A stretch of DNA of 43,167 nt from CAWDLX01 sp046728155 (GTDB lineage Bacteria > Actinomycetota > Actinomycetes > Mycobacteriales > Micromonosporaceae), in assembly GCA_046728155.1 (NCBI GenBank), contig JBKPDY010000098.1, positions 1 to 43,167 of the forward strand, read 5' to 3'. Of this stretch, positions 24,961-32,575 are shown in pieces. A program made the translations under genes and the position numbers. The notes beneath the pieces are model-generated. The model had not been told where the DNA came from, did not search any database, and saw nothing but the letters and a program-made list of their open reading frames with translations. How positions within the stretch are numbered: the stretch's first letter is position 1; each line of letters begins with the position of its first letter.

Positions 24961-25062
24961 GTGCTCACCCCGCCGGAGGGCCTGACCGAGGTCGACCTGG
25001 GCGCGATGGTGCTCGACGAGTGGGACGTTGCGGTCGCCCCGGTGTCATACCGACCGAGCCTC
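24961..25062 (+). pseudogene. Possible truncated N terminus of an aminoglycoside phosphotransferase-like gene
   Basis: A plus-strand frame from GTG 24961 reads LTPPEGLTEVDLGAMVLDEW then DVAVAPVSYRP, which resembles the first 30 residues of APH-family kinases (the part before the SHHW segment). The similarity stops near 25060, exactly where the convergent amidohydrolase gene ends, and nothing that follows looks like a kinase. It is probably a remnant left by deletion. Confidence is limited because the match is short. Confidence 0.3.
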
Positions 25063-26179
25063 ACTTTGACAGATAGACCCGGCCAGCGTTGCCCGCGCCG
25101 ATCTCGCCGGCGATGCGGGCCGCGTCCGGTTCGCTGATCGCGCCGTCGTTCACCATGCCAGTGAGCACATCGTGGATAGCCCAGCGGAACTGGGCGGCCC
25201 CGACGAGGTACAGCTCCGGCAGTCCGTACGCATCGGACGAGTAGATCAGCTTTCCGAACGGCGCGAGCTCGAGAAACTCGGCGAGCACCTCCCGCGCACG
25301 GGCTCCAACGTACGTGATAGTGAGTCCAATGTCGACATACACATGCGGGTACAGGTGGGCGAGCCATCCCGCCTGGCGATGGTAGGGGTAGCAGTGCAGC
25401 AGGATGAGCGGGGCGCCGGCGGCCTGGGTGGCGGCGCAGAACGGCTGGAGCAGCCCGGGGTTCGCCGAGACGAGGCCCGCGTCGGAGTCACCGAATCCGG
25501 TGTGCAGCTGAATCGGGCGCGCGGTGTCCACGGCCGACCAGAGGAGAAACCGAAGGATTGTCGGATCCGTCAGGCGGGTGTGGCTCCGCTCGGACGCGCG
25601 AAGCCACCGTCCGGCGGCGGCCGCGACATCGCTTCGGGTCGGTCGCTCAGGCGCGATGCCCAGGCCGTGGCGATAGGCCACAATGGACTTGGTTGCGACA
25701 GCGCCAGCTTGGATCGCCGACCAGAGCACGGAAGTGAAGTCGTCCGCGAACTGGCTCGCCGAGGACGCGGCCGCTACTCGTTCGGCGAGGGTCTCCAGTC
25801 GCACCACCTCGACCGCGGGTGCACCCGCGTCGTCGGCCAGCTCGGCCAAGGAAGTCATGCCGCGGGCCGGCAGGCCGGTGTCGACCAGCAGCCCCGAGAG
25901 GTTCGCGTCGCGCAGCATCCGTCGGGTCACCTCGCGAGCCCCGACGGTGTCCCGGGCCGCGAGGTACTCCGCCATCGTCGCGTGCGCTGCGAGGCCGAGC
26001 ACGGGTGCGCACCACCGCCGGACCGCATGACCGATCTGACTGTCCAGATAAGACTCTCCCGGCCGCGGCCGGCTGGCGGCCTCACTACACAGGAGCTCGA
26101 AGGCCGGCGCATCGATCGGAGTCGTCACCACCGGGTGGCAATGGGAGTCCAGCAATGGCGCGTCGGTCAGTACCGCCAC
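25061..26179 (-). CDS. Amidohydrolase-2 family protein, FluG N-terminal-like
   Basis: 372 residues from GTG 26179, with GAGG upstream; the start lies 13 bases inside the end of the glutamine synthetase gene. The metal-binding DSHCHP opens the barrel, followed by IQLHTGFGDSDAGL, LILLHCYPYHRQAGW and the late YSSDAYGLPELY with the final metal Asp. This fold hydrolyses or lyses C-N and C-C bonds. In fungal and bacterial FluG the same domain is fused in front of a glutamine synthetase domain; here the two are separate, overlapping genes in reverse order. The pair probably acts on a gamma-glutamylated amine or similar compound (inference). Confidence 0.88.
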   Translation of the reverse strand: MAVLTDAPLLDSHCHPVVTTPIDAPAFELLCSEAASRPRPGESYLDSQIGHAVRRWCAPVLGLAAHATMAEYLAARDTVGAREVTRRMLRDANLSGLLVDTGLPARGMTSLAELADDAGAPAVEVVRLETLAERVAAASSASQFADDFTSVLWSAIQAGAVATKSIVAYRHGLGIAPERPTRSDVAAAAGRWLRASERSHTRLTDPTILRFLLWSAVDTARPIQLHTGFGDSDAGLVSANPGLLQPFCAATQAAGAPLILLHCYPYHRQAGWLAHLYPHVYVDIGLTITYVGARAREVLAEFLELAPFGKLIYSSDAYGLPELYLVGAAQFRWAIHDVLTGMVNDGAISEPDAARIAGEIGAGNAGRVYLSK

Positions 26180-27510
26180 CGGACCGCCTCGGCAATCTCG
26201 GCGGCGCTGAGTTGCGCCGAGCGGTCCCATTCCGACTGGTGAACCGCCGTGAAGGCGCCGAAAAGCGTGGGGCCCATCGCGTTGACGAGAGCCTCGTCGG
26301 CGGCGAGGGCAGCCAGAGCCGCGGGCACCGATTCGGGCAGCCTGGGCGGTTGGTCGACGAGCGTCGCCGGGTCGACCGTAACCTCCCCCGGCAGTCGCAG
26401 ACCCGCGTCCACACTCTCAGTTGCCACCGCGCAGAGCGCACCGACCAGGAGGTACGGGTTGGCCGAGCCGTCGACGCATTTGATCTCAGCGTTGGGCGCA
26501 GCGCCTTCGATGAACCTGAGCGAGGCCTCCCGGTTCTCGAGTCCCCAGCACTGGTAGGCGCCCGCCCAGCGCTGCGGAACGAGGCGCAGATGGCTGGAGA
26601 TGCTGGGCGCACCGATGCCGGCCAGCGCCGGCATCCGTGCCAACACACCGGCCATAATGGACTCTCCGCGTTCGGTGAGGTCGTGTGGCCCGGATCCGCC
26701 GGACATCAAGGTGCGACCGCCGCTGCCGACCGAGAAATGCAGGTGCATCCCGTTGCCCACCGCATTCGCGACCGGCACCGGGGCGAACGAGGCGCGAAGC
26801 CCATGGCGATGCGAGACGGCGCGGATGGTCTCGCGCACCAGCACCGCCCGGTCGGCCGCACCGACTGGGTCGGTCGCGGCCGTCGACAGCTCCAGTTGGC
26901 CGGTGGCGTACTCCGGGTGGAACTGCTCGACCGGCGTAGCCTGCGCCGTAAAGGCGGCCAGCAGGTCGCGGCCGTAATCACTCAGTTCGACTACGGGGAT
27001 CATCCCGTAAGCCGGCCCGGCCGAGGCGGGGGAACCGTCGGCGCGGCCCAGGTACCATTCGATCTCGAATCCCATCAACAGACGCAGGCCGGTCGCCTCG
27101 GCCCGGCGAGCCATCCGGCCAGCATAGCCGCGCTGATCGCCGGGGTACGGCGTACCGTCCTGCCGCCACCGGTCGACCGGTGCCCAGGCCCATCCCGGCT
27201 GTCCGGCCAGGACGGTGGTCGCGCCGAGGTCAGGGTGCAGCCGCAGGTCCCCCACCGGCCCGCCGGCGTGCGGGCTGGTCGTGATGAAGTCGTCCACGCA
27301 GAATACGTCGTGCACAGGCGACGAGCCGACTCCCCAACTCGCCGCGTGCGCGAACCGGTCGAGGGGAACCGTCATGACCCGGGACACGCCGGCGTTGTCG
27401 ACGAACGTCATCGCGCCAGCCACGACGGCCTCCGCGGCGAGCCGTTCCACGACGGCGTCGGCCGCCTCGGCCAGGGCATCCCGATCGAGCGTCCGAGTGT
27501 CGATGTCCAC
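26167..27510 (-). CDS. Glutamine synthetase homologue (FluG / gamma-glutamylamide synthetase type)
   Basis: 447 residues. It has the metal and substrate motifs of the superfamily: LLMGFEIEWYLG, EQFHPEYATGQLELS, NAVGNGMHLHFSVG and PQRWAGAYQCWGLENREASL, with the NRE-ASLRF Arg segment. The adenylylation-site region of true GlnA is not present, and the sequence layout is that of the divergent glutamine synthetase group that joins glutamate to amines. Overlap with the amidohydrolase gene implies co-translation. An amidase gene is divergent from it. Real nitrogen-assimilating GlnA is unlikely. Confidence 0.9.
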   Translation of the reverse strand: MDIDTRTLDRDALAEAADAVVERLAAEAVVAGAMTFVDNAGVSRVMTVPLDRFAHAASWGVGSSPVHDVFCVDDFITTSPHAGGPVGDLRLHPDLGATTVLAGQPGWAWAPVDRWRQDGTPYPGDQRGYAGRMARRAEATGLRLLMGFEIEWYLGRADGSPASAGPAYGMIPVVELSDYGRDLLAAFTAQATPVEQFHPEYATGQLELSTAATDPVGAADRAVLVRETIRAVSHRHGLRASFAPVPVANAVGNGMHLHFSVGSGGRTLMSGGSGPHDLTERGESIMAGVLARMPALAGIGAPSISSHLRLVPQRWAGAYQCWGLENREASLRFIEGAAPNAEIKCVDGSANPYLLVGALCAVATESVDAGLRLPGEVTVDPATLVDQPPRLPESVPAALAALAADEALVNAMGPTLFGAFTAVHQSEWDRSAQLSAAEIAEAVRWRY

Positions 27511-27680
27511 AGGGGAAATCCTGGCCCATCGTCCGGCCTCCTGCAGTCAGACGCGCAGAACCGCACTCACCGATGATCTCACTCCACCGGAAATTGAGTT
27601 ACGACCTGGTTGGCCACATAGCCATCGTAGATCGACTATCCTTTGTGGATCCATGTCGTCGACGAGTCTATCGTACGAGG

Positions 27681-29027
27681 GTGGAGACCGATCCTGGGCC
27701 GTTCACCGGTAGGTCGGTGGACACGGTCGCCCGGCAACTACGTGAACGCCAATTCGATCCGGTCGAACTGGTCCAGCGGGTCCTCGCCGCGATCGACGCC
27801 ACCCAGCCGACGATCAACGCCTTCGTTACCGTCGACCGCGCAGGTGCGCTGACGGCCGCCGCTCTGGCCCGCGACGAACTCAACAGCGGCATCGACCGCG
27901 GTCGCCTGCATGGCGTGCCGATAGGTATTAAAGACATTGTCGACACAGCCGGGCTGGCCACCACGATGGGCTCGCGACATTTCGCCGGCAATGTACCGAC
28001 GCACGACGCCGGGGTCGTGACAAGGCTCCGCGAGGCAGGCGCCATCGTCGTCGGAAAGACCACGACGCACGAGTTCGCGTACGGCCCTACCGGCGACCGG
28101 GCGGCCAACGGCGCCTGCGCCAACCCGCACGATCCGACCCGGATGGCGGGTGGGTCCAGCGCCGGGTCGGCGGCCGCGGTGGCGGCGGGTCTCGTGCCGC
28201 TCGCGATCGGCACCGACACGGGCGGCTCGGTCAGGATTCCGGCCGCGCTGTGCGGCGTCGTCGGCATCCGGCCCTCCTTCGGTCGAGTCCCCACAGACGG
28301 GGTGTTCCCGCTCTCGTGGTCGCTGGACACCGTTGGCGTGCTCGCGGCCGACGTCGCCGGTACGGCGTATGGCTGGGGCGTCCTCACCGCCTCGGCCGAG
28401 ACCGCCTCGCCGCCGTCGCGCCTTCGCCTCGGCGTGCCGGCGACTCACGCGTACGACCACCTGGCCGAGCCGGTTGCGGCCGCTATGGCCACGCTCAGGA
28501 CCCGCCTGGCCGACCCTGGCGTGCAGACGGTCCCGCTGGGCGGACCCGACCCGGAGGAACTGCTCTACCTCTACCGGACGATCCAGTCGGTGGAGGCCGT
28601 ATCGATTCATCACGACCGCATGACCCGGGCACCCGAACTCTTCGATCCCGAGGTGCTGCAACGGCTGGGGGCAGCGGCAGAGGTTCCGGCCCGCGACTAC
28701 GCCGTCGCGATGCGGCGCCTTAATGAACTCCGTACGAGCGCGGTCGACCTGCTCGCGGACTGCGATGCGATCCTGCTCCCCACGTTGCCGATCGCCGCCC
28801 CACCCCTGGGTACCCGCAACGCCGACCTGGGTGGAGGCTGGCGATCGGCCCGCGAAGCGCTGCTCGCACACACCGCGCCCTGGAGCGTGCTGGGGTTGCC
28901 GTCGATGTCGCTCCCGGCACCCGTCGCGCCGGGCGATCTCCCCATTGGCGTACAGCTCATCGGCCCAGGCATGCGCGACGAGCACCTCCTCGCCGTCGCC
29001 GCGACGATAGAGCGCCTACTCCGCTGA
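27681..29027 (+). CDS. Amidase signature family enzyme
   Basis: 448 residues from GTG 27681; GTG 27717 is an alternative and better matches the family start SVDTVARQLRERQFDPVELV. The Ser-cisSer-Lys catalytic residues are visible: Lys in GVPIGIKDIVDTAG, cis-Ser in MAGGSSAGSAAAVAAGLV and the nucleophilic Ser in GTDTGGSVRIPAALCG. The enzyme hydrolyses an amide; AtzF- or GatA-like members share the motifs, but no GatB or GatC is near. It is divergent from the glutamine synthetase/amidohydrolase pair, suggesting a small amide or amine catabolic locus. Confidence 0.92.
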   Translation: METDPGPFTGRSVDTVARQLRERQFDPVELVQRVLAAIDATQPTINAFVTVDRAGALTAAALARDELNSGIDRGRLHGVPIGIKDIVDTAGLATTMGSRHFAGNVPTHDAGVVTRLREAGAIVVGKTTTHEFAYGPTGDRAANGACANPHDPTRMAGGSSAGSAAAVAAGLVPLAIGTDTGGSVRIPAALCGVVGIRPSFGRVPTDGVFPLSWSLDTVGVLAADVAGTAYGWGVLTASAETASPPSRLRLGVPATHAYDHLAEPVAAAMATLRTRLADPGVQTVPLGGPDPEELLYLYRTIQSVEAVSIHHDRMTRAPELFDPEVLQRLGAAAEVPARDYAVAMRRLNELRTSAVDLLADCDAILLPTLPIAAPPLGTRNADLGGGWRSAREALLAHTAPWSVLGLPSMSLPAPVAPGDLPIGVQLIGPGMRDEHLLAVAATIERLLR

Positions 29028-29138
29028 GCGCGGGGCCACCTCGCGTCCGTTCGGCGACATGTAACCGTCACGGACAAGCTCCCACAGCACGTCGTGTTCA
29101 GGATGATGGCCATCGCCGGCGGTCCCGTAGTGATCCCG
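29016..29138 (-). pseudogene. Possible gene relic antisense to the amidase end
   Basis: A minus-strand frame of about 40 codons reads DHYGTAGDGHHPEHDVLWEL then VRDGYMSPNGREVAP before stopping within the last codons of the amidase. The composition is protein-like, but the frame is bounded upstream by a stop at 29139-29141 and has no good start or ribosome site. I do not recognise it. Overlapping it, CCCGCT and AGCGGG (29135-29157) form a weak hairpin between the convergent genes. Confidence 0.25.
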
Positions 29139-29179
29139 CTAGCCCGGCGGAAGCGGGCACCGACGGTACGACTGTCCAC

Positions 29180-30067
29180 TTAGCTGACTTGCCGGCGCGG
29201 TAAACCGACCGCGTCGGCCAGCGCCGCGAGTGCGGCGATGTGACGGTCGACTCCGACCGGGCCTTCGCTTGTCAAGCGCATCGTGTCGATTCCCACGTGA
29301 CTCGCCCCCGCGTGCCGCCAGCGTTCGACATGGTCGACGGCGATGTCGACACCGCGGGTAACCGCCACCCGGCCCTCCATCCCGATCGTGGCCGGGTCCC
29401 GCCCCGCGGCCTCGGCGCCGGCCCGTACATGCACGAGTGCCTCGTCGAGCCTGGGGCCGGGCGCAACTTGGGGAAACCACCCGTCGGCGAGCCGTCCGGC
29501 TCGGCGCAGAGCGATCGGCTGATGGGCGCCGAACCAGATCGGGATCGGCCGTTGCCGCGGCAAAGGCTGGATACCAGCCGCCGTCACCGTCTCGTACCGG
29601 CCGCGGAAGGCGACCGAACGTTGCGTCCACAGTCGACGGAGAAGGGCGACCTGCTCCTCGATCCGGCGACCACGGTTACCGAAGTCCTGACCGAGCGCCT
29701 CGTACTCTACCGCGTTCCAACCCAGACCGACGCCGAGACGTAGCCGACCCTCGGCGAGCAGGTCAACTTCGGCGGCCTGTTTGGCGACGAGTGCGGTCTG
29801 GCGCTGCGGAAGGATCACAACGCCGGTGACCAGCTCCAGGGATGTGAGGGCGGCCAGGTATCCAAAGAGGACGAGCGGCTCGTGGAAAGCCGTGTCCACA
29901 TCGTAAGGTCCCGTCCAGCCGGGGTGCCCGGCCGGATCGGCCCCGAGAACGTGGTCGTACGCGAGCACATGAGCGTAACCCAATTCTTCCACCGCGACCG
30001 CGTACGCGCGGATCACTGCCGGGTCCGCCCCGATCTCGGTCTGCGGGAACACCGCGCCGATCCGCAC
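29180..30067 (-). CDS. LLM-class (F420-dependent) oxidoreductase
   Basis: 295 residues from GTG 30067. The luciferase-like TIM barrel is recognised from RIGAVFPQTEIGADPAVIRAY, HVLAYDHVLG, LELVTGVVILPQRQTALVAK, RLRLGVGLGWNAVEYEALG and PLPRQRPIPIWFGAH. These match the TIGR03619-like group of actinobacterial F420-dependent enzymes. Cofactor (F420 or FMN) and substrate cannot be decided from sequence. The gene converges on the amidase gene and is about 90 bases from the LPXTG gene on the same strand. Confidence 0.9.
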   Translation of the reverse strand: MRIGAVFPQTEIGADPAVIRAYAVAVEELGYAHVLAYDHVLGADPAGHPGWTGPYDVDTAFHEPLVLFGYLAALTSLELVTGVVILPQRQTALVAKQAAEVDLLAEGRLRLGVGLGWNAVEYEALGQDFGNRGRRIEEQVALLRRLWTQRSVAFRGRYETVTAAGIQPLPRQRPIPIWFGAHQPIALRRAGRLADGWFPQVAPGPRLDEALVHVRAGAEAAGRDPATIGMEGRVAVTRGVDIAVDHVERWRHAGASHVGIDTMRLTSEGPVGVDRHIAALAALADAVGLPRRQVS

Positions 30068-30153
30068 GCGGTCACCGTAGCTGAGGACGGTGGCCGATGC
30101 TGGCGAGGCGCGGCCGGACCACAAAATGGCTCGACCGCGCCTCGTCTATCGCA

Positions 30154-30852
30154 TCAGAGCGTGTTGCTCTCCGCGTTCGCGTCCTGGCGGCGTCGAATCA
30201 GCACGAGTGCTATGCCACCGCCGATCAGCGCGAGCCCGACCAGGACGAAACCACCGATAGCGACGCCGGTCGTCGGGAGGTGTGGGCCCGACGGCGACGT
30301 TGCCGGAGGCGTCGCCGGCGTGGTCCCGCTGGTGCTCTCGGTCACGGGCGGCGTCGTGGGCGGCGTCGTAGGCGGTGTGGTGGGCGGCGTCGTGGGCGGC
30401 GTCGTCTCGGTGCTGGCCGGGCACGTGTGGCTCAGCGTGAAGAAGTCAGCCGTGCCGGTGATCTCCGCGGACGCGCTGATGAGCGTCCAGCCGGCCGGTG
30501 TGATGAGGAACGCCTTGCTCGTGCCGTTGTCGTTGACGATCGTGCCGTCCGGCGGAATCGTCTTTGTGGTGTCGGCGGTGCCGTTACCGTCTGTGTCGAA
30601 ATTGACGGTCAAAGAGACGAAGTCGCCGGACGTGCTGCCCGGGAGGATGAAGACCCAGACGTCCTGACCCGCGAAGGGTCCGCCACCCAGGTTGGCGGAG
30701 CAGATGTGGGTAGGAAACCCCGCGGCCGTCGTCGGGACGTTGCCGCTATTAATTTGGATCGTTGTGTTCGCCCAGGCAGCCGTCGAGCTCAGGAACAGGC
30801 CGCCGGCGACGACTGCCGCGGGCAGGGCGATGCGGGAGAGCCATCGGGTCAC
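30154..30852 (-). CDS. LPXTG-anchored secreted protein with Pro/Thr stalk
   Basis: 232 residues from GTG 30852, with GGAGG 7 bases upstream. A signal peptide (1-28, ending AAWA before NTT) precedes a beta-rich exported domain (29-145) with Cys51 and Cys144 that may pair. A stalk of TTPP repeats (149-169) and a Ser/Thr/Pro linker lead to the sorting signal LPTTG (192-196), a hydrophobic helix and the basic tail RRRQD. Sortase would cut after the Thr and link the protein to peptidoglycan; no sortase gene is in the window. The exported domain is not recognised. Confidence 0.88.
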   Translation of the reverse strand: MTRWLSRIALPAAVVAGGLFLSSTAAWANTTIQINSGNVPTTAAGFPTHICSANLGGGPFAGQDVWVFILPGSTSGDFVSLTVNFDTDGNGTADTTKTIPPDGTIVNDNGTSKAFLITPAGWTLISASAEITGTADFFTLSHTCPASTETTPPTTPPTTPPTTPPTTPPVTESTSGTTPATPPATSPSGPHLPTTGVAIGGFVLVGLALIGGGIALVLIRRRQDANAESNTL

Positions 30853-31161
30853 AGCGGTTCCTCCGGGGGGTTGAAATCGGTCAAACAACGCTGGTTCGTG
30901 TTCGCGGTGCAGGTACCGGACGCCGCAGTCTAAGGCATCGAGACACCCCAGGGAACAACATCCAAACCACGAGAACCGCGTGTCGACAGCGCCCGTACGG
31001 GCAGTAGTCGATCGCCCCCGCAAGCCGTTCGCCCGCTATCCGGACGGTTCGGATCCCTCTACAGTGGGACCGCTCCACCATCAGCGAAGCTCCATGCCTG
31101 ACGAGGTCACATACGCGCAGGCCGGAGCGGCACGTATGGCACGAACTGGTGCGACAACAGG
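30853..31161. other. Divergent intergenic region with no recognised gene
   Basis: About 310 bases between the LPXTG gene (minus) and the small plus-strand frame at 31162. It holds the GGAGG ribosome site of the LPXTG gene. Around 31050 a TCCC-TCTACAGT-GGGA hairpin resembles the inner part of the palindromic repeats (GTCC/GGAC around TCTATAGC in copy A) but lacks the outer arms. No clear promoter pair was identified. Confidence 0.35.
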
Positions 31162-31461
31162 ATGTCGAAGGGAACCATAAGCCTCGTCGGCTGGCTGGCG
31201 ATCGTCTCATTCGCACTGATCGTCGGCTTCAGTGTCGCACTTCTGACAGACGTCGCCGGCGACTCGCACGACCGGCGCGTCGATCGAGGACGCCGACGCC
31301 TACGTGCCCAAGATTCTGCTCGCTATCAACAAGGGACCGTGGCATCGCGACGGAGATACCACGTTGTCGGCGCGGTGCGCGACAGCCGCAACCTGTCGGT
31401 CGCGCAGCTCCGAGAGCACCCTCATCCTCGGTTGGAACGGCAGTGCGGGACGGTCCTCTAG
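31162..31461 (+). CDS. Small membrane protein, possibly frameshifted
   Basis: An ATG frame begins with one clear helix, SLVGWLAIVSFALIVGFSVA, but from about codon 32 it becomes Arg/His-rich and unlike a normal protein. A neighbouring frame from about 31260 reads ASIEDADAYVPKILLAINKG then PWHRDGDT, which looks more protein-like. A single-base change near 31260-31290 could join them. There is no strong ribosome site. It may be a decayed gene; family not recognised. Confidence 0.3.
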   Translation: MSKGTISLVGWLAIVSFALIVGFSVALLTDVAGDSHDRRVDRGRRRLRAQDSARYQQGTVASRRRYHVVGAVRDSRNLSVAQLREHPHPRLERQCGTVL

Positions 31462-31532
31462 CAGCTCGAAATCTACACCTCACGCGGGCTCCACTGTGGA
31501 TACCGTAAGCGAATGGCCCTGATCGACCGGGG

Positions 31533-31946
31533 TCATCGTCCTTGACGATAACTGATCGACCGCGCTCGGCGGCTACCAAGGTTCGGCAGCGCGTACCACA
31601 AGAACCCGCAGAAAAGGCCGACCGCCACCGCCCCGCTGAGGGCGAGCGCCAGGCCGGCGACCACGTCCATCACGACGAAGACGGCTCCGATGATGGCCGC
31701 GAGCAGGCACCCGAGGCCGCCCTCGGCGAGTCGCGAGGAAATGTCGACGAGTTCCCCCTTTCGGTTCTGGCGGAACACCCGGCGGTGGTAGCTGACCGGC
31801 GCGATGAGCAGTCCACTCGCTGCCGCCGCGGCGAGCAGGGTGCAGATGTAGACCACGCGGTCCGCGGTGGTGGTCAACCCGAACCGGGCCGCGAACGGCA
31901 ATGTGAGCAGGAACGCGAACAGGATCTGCACTCCGGTCAACGCCAC
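31533..31946 (-). CDS. DUF6328-like four-helix membrane protein (true start probably upstream, at an ATC)
   Basis: The GTG at 31946 gives 137 residues with four helices and the family core LTGVQILFAFLLTLPF, TLLAAAAASGLLIAPVSYHR and LALALSGAVAVGLF. However, the same frame continues upstream with DETLHQRWDRNFGDLLQEVR, which is the conserved N terminus of this family, back to ATC 32057, preceded by AGGG at a 7-base spacing. A TAA at 32061-32063 ends the frame, and no ATG, GTG or TTG exists between it and 31946. The protein may therefore start at ATC (174 residues), or the gene may carry an early nonsense change. Confidence 0.75.
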   Translation of the reverse strand: MALTGVQILFAFLLTLPFAARFGLTTTADRVVYICTLLAAAAASGLLIAPVSYHRRVFRQNRKGELVDISSRLAEGGLGCLLAAIIGAVFVVMDVVAGLALALSGAVAVGLFCGFLWYALPNLGSRRARSISYRQGR

Positions 31947-32104
31947 CCGTACCTCCTGGAGCAGGTCGCCGAAGTTGCGGTCCCAGCGTTGGTGCAGCGT
32001 CTCGTCCCGACGGGGCGGCCGATCGCCCTGCGACTGTGCGTCGTCGGTCTGCTCGATGCCTTATCCCTGCCCTTCCGTCACATCGACCACACGGGTACGT
32101 GTGC

Positions 32105-32521
32105 CTATGACCGCTGCTCGAGCGGATGGCCGAGCGCTGCCCAGACTCGGGCCACGGTTGGGAACGTCACACCCGGCGGAAGCTGGCCAATAGTCGCGAG
32201 CACGTCATCGGGCGCCTTGGCCGCCCGAGCCGCCCGCAGCAGGCTGTCGCGATCGGCGGGAAAGACGGAGCGGGCCAGGAATCTGCCCACCCGGGCCCGC
32301 CCCTCGATGTCGTCGGGAGACATCGCCAGCGCCGGCTCCGCGACGGTGCGGGTGTCCGCATGAGGCACGGCCGAGACGTTCGGCTCACCCTCGGCCGATG
32401 GCTCCGGTTCGCGCCACTCGTACGCTCTCGCCGCAGTCGGCGATCCGCGCCGGTACGCCTTGGTCTCGGCGGCCAGCTGCTCATCCATTCTCGGACCGTG
32501 CTTGCTGCTCGCTCTGTCCAT
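32105..32521 (-). CDS. DUF2795-containing protein
   Basis: 138 residues from ATG 32521 (ATG 32488 also possible). The C-terminal 65 residues carry the DUF2795 pattern: RVGRFLARSVFPADRDSLL, RAAKAPDDVLATIGQLPPGV and FPTVARVWAALG. In its known relatives this domain is of unknown function, sometimes near stress genes. The N-terminal half is hydrophilic and of low complexity (Glu, Arg, Pro) with EWREPEPSAEGEP. It is divergent from the epimerase-like gene and 48 bases upstream of the conserved part of the DUF6328 gene. Confidence 0.82.
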   Translation of the reverse strand: MDRASSKHGPRMDEQLAAETKAYRRGSPTAARAYEWREPEPSAEGEPNVSAVPHADTRTVAEPALAMSPDDIEGRARVGRFLARSVFPADRDSLLRAARAAKAPDDVLATIGQLPPGVTFPTVARVWAALGHPLEQRS

Positions 32522-32575
32522 GCGGGAAACGCTACCCGGCGTCGGCGCCGCGAAACCGGCGGATACGGTGTGACA

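Noticed and set aside
30350..30410. Short tandem GGCGGCGT-type repeats, considered as a CRISPR or DNA repeat array
   Set aside because: They encode the TTPP stalk of the LPXTG protein in frame; there are no spacers.
31050..31078. Possible fourth, diverged copy of the palindromic repeat
   Set aside because: Only the inner hairpin resembles the family; the GGCTGGG/CCCAGCC arms are absent, so it is not counted.
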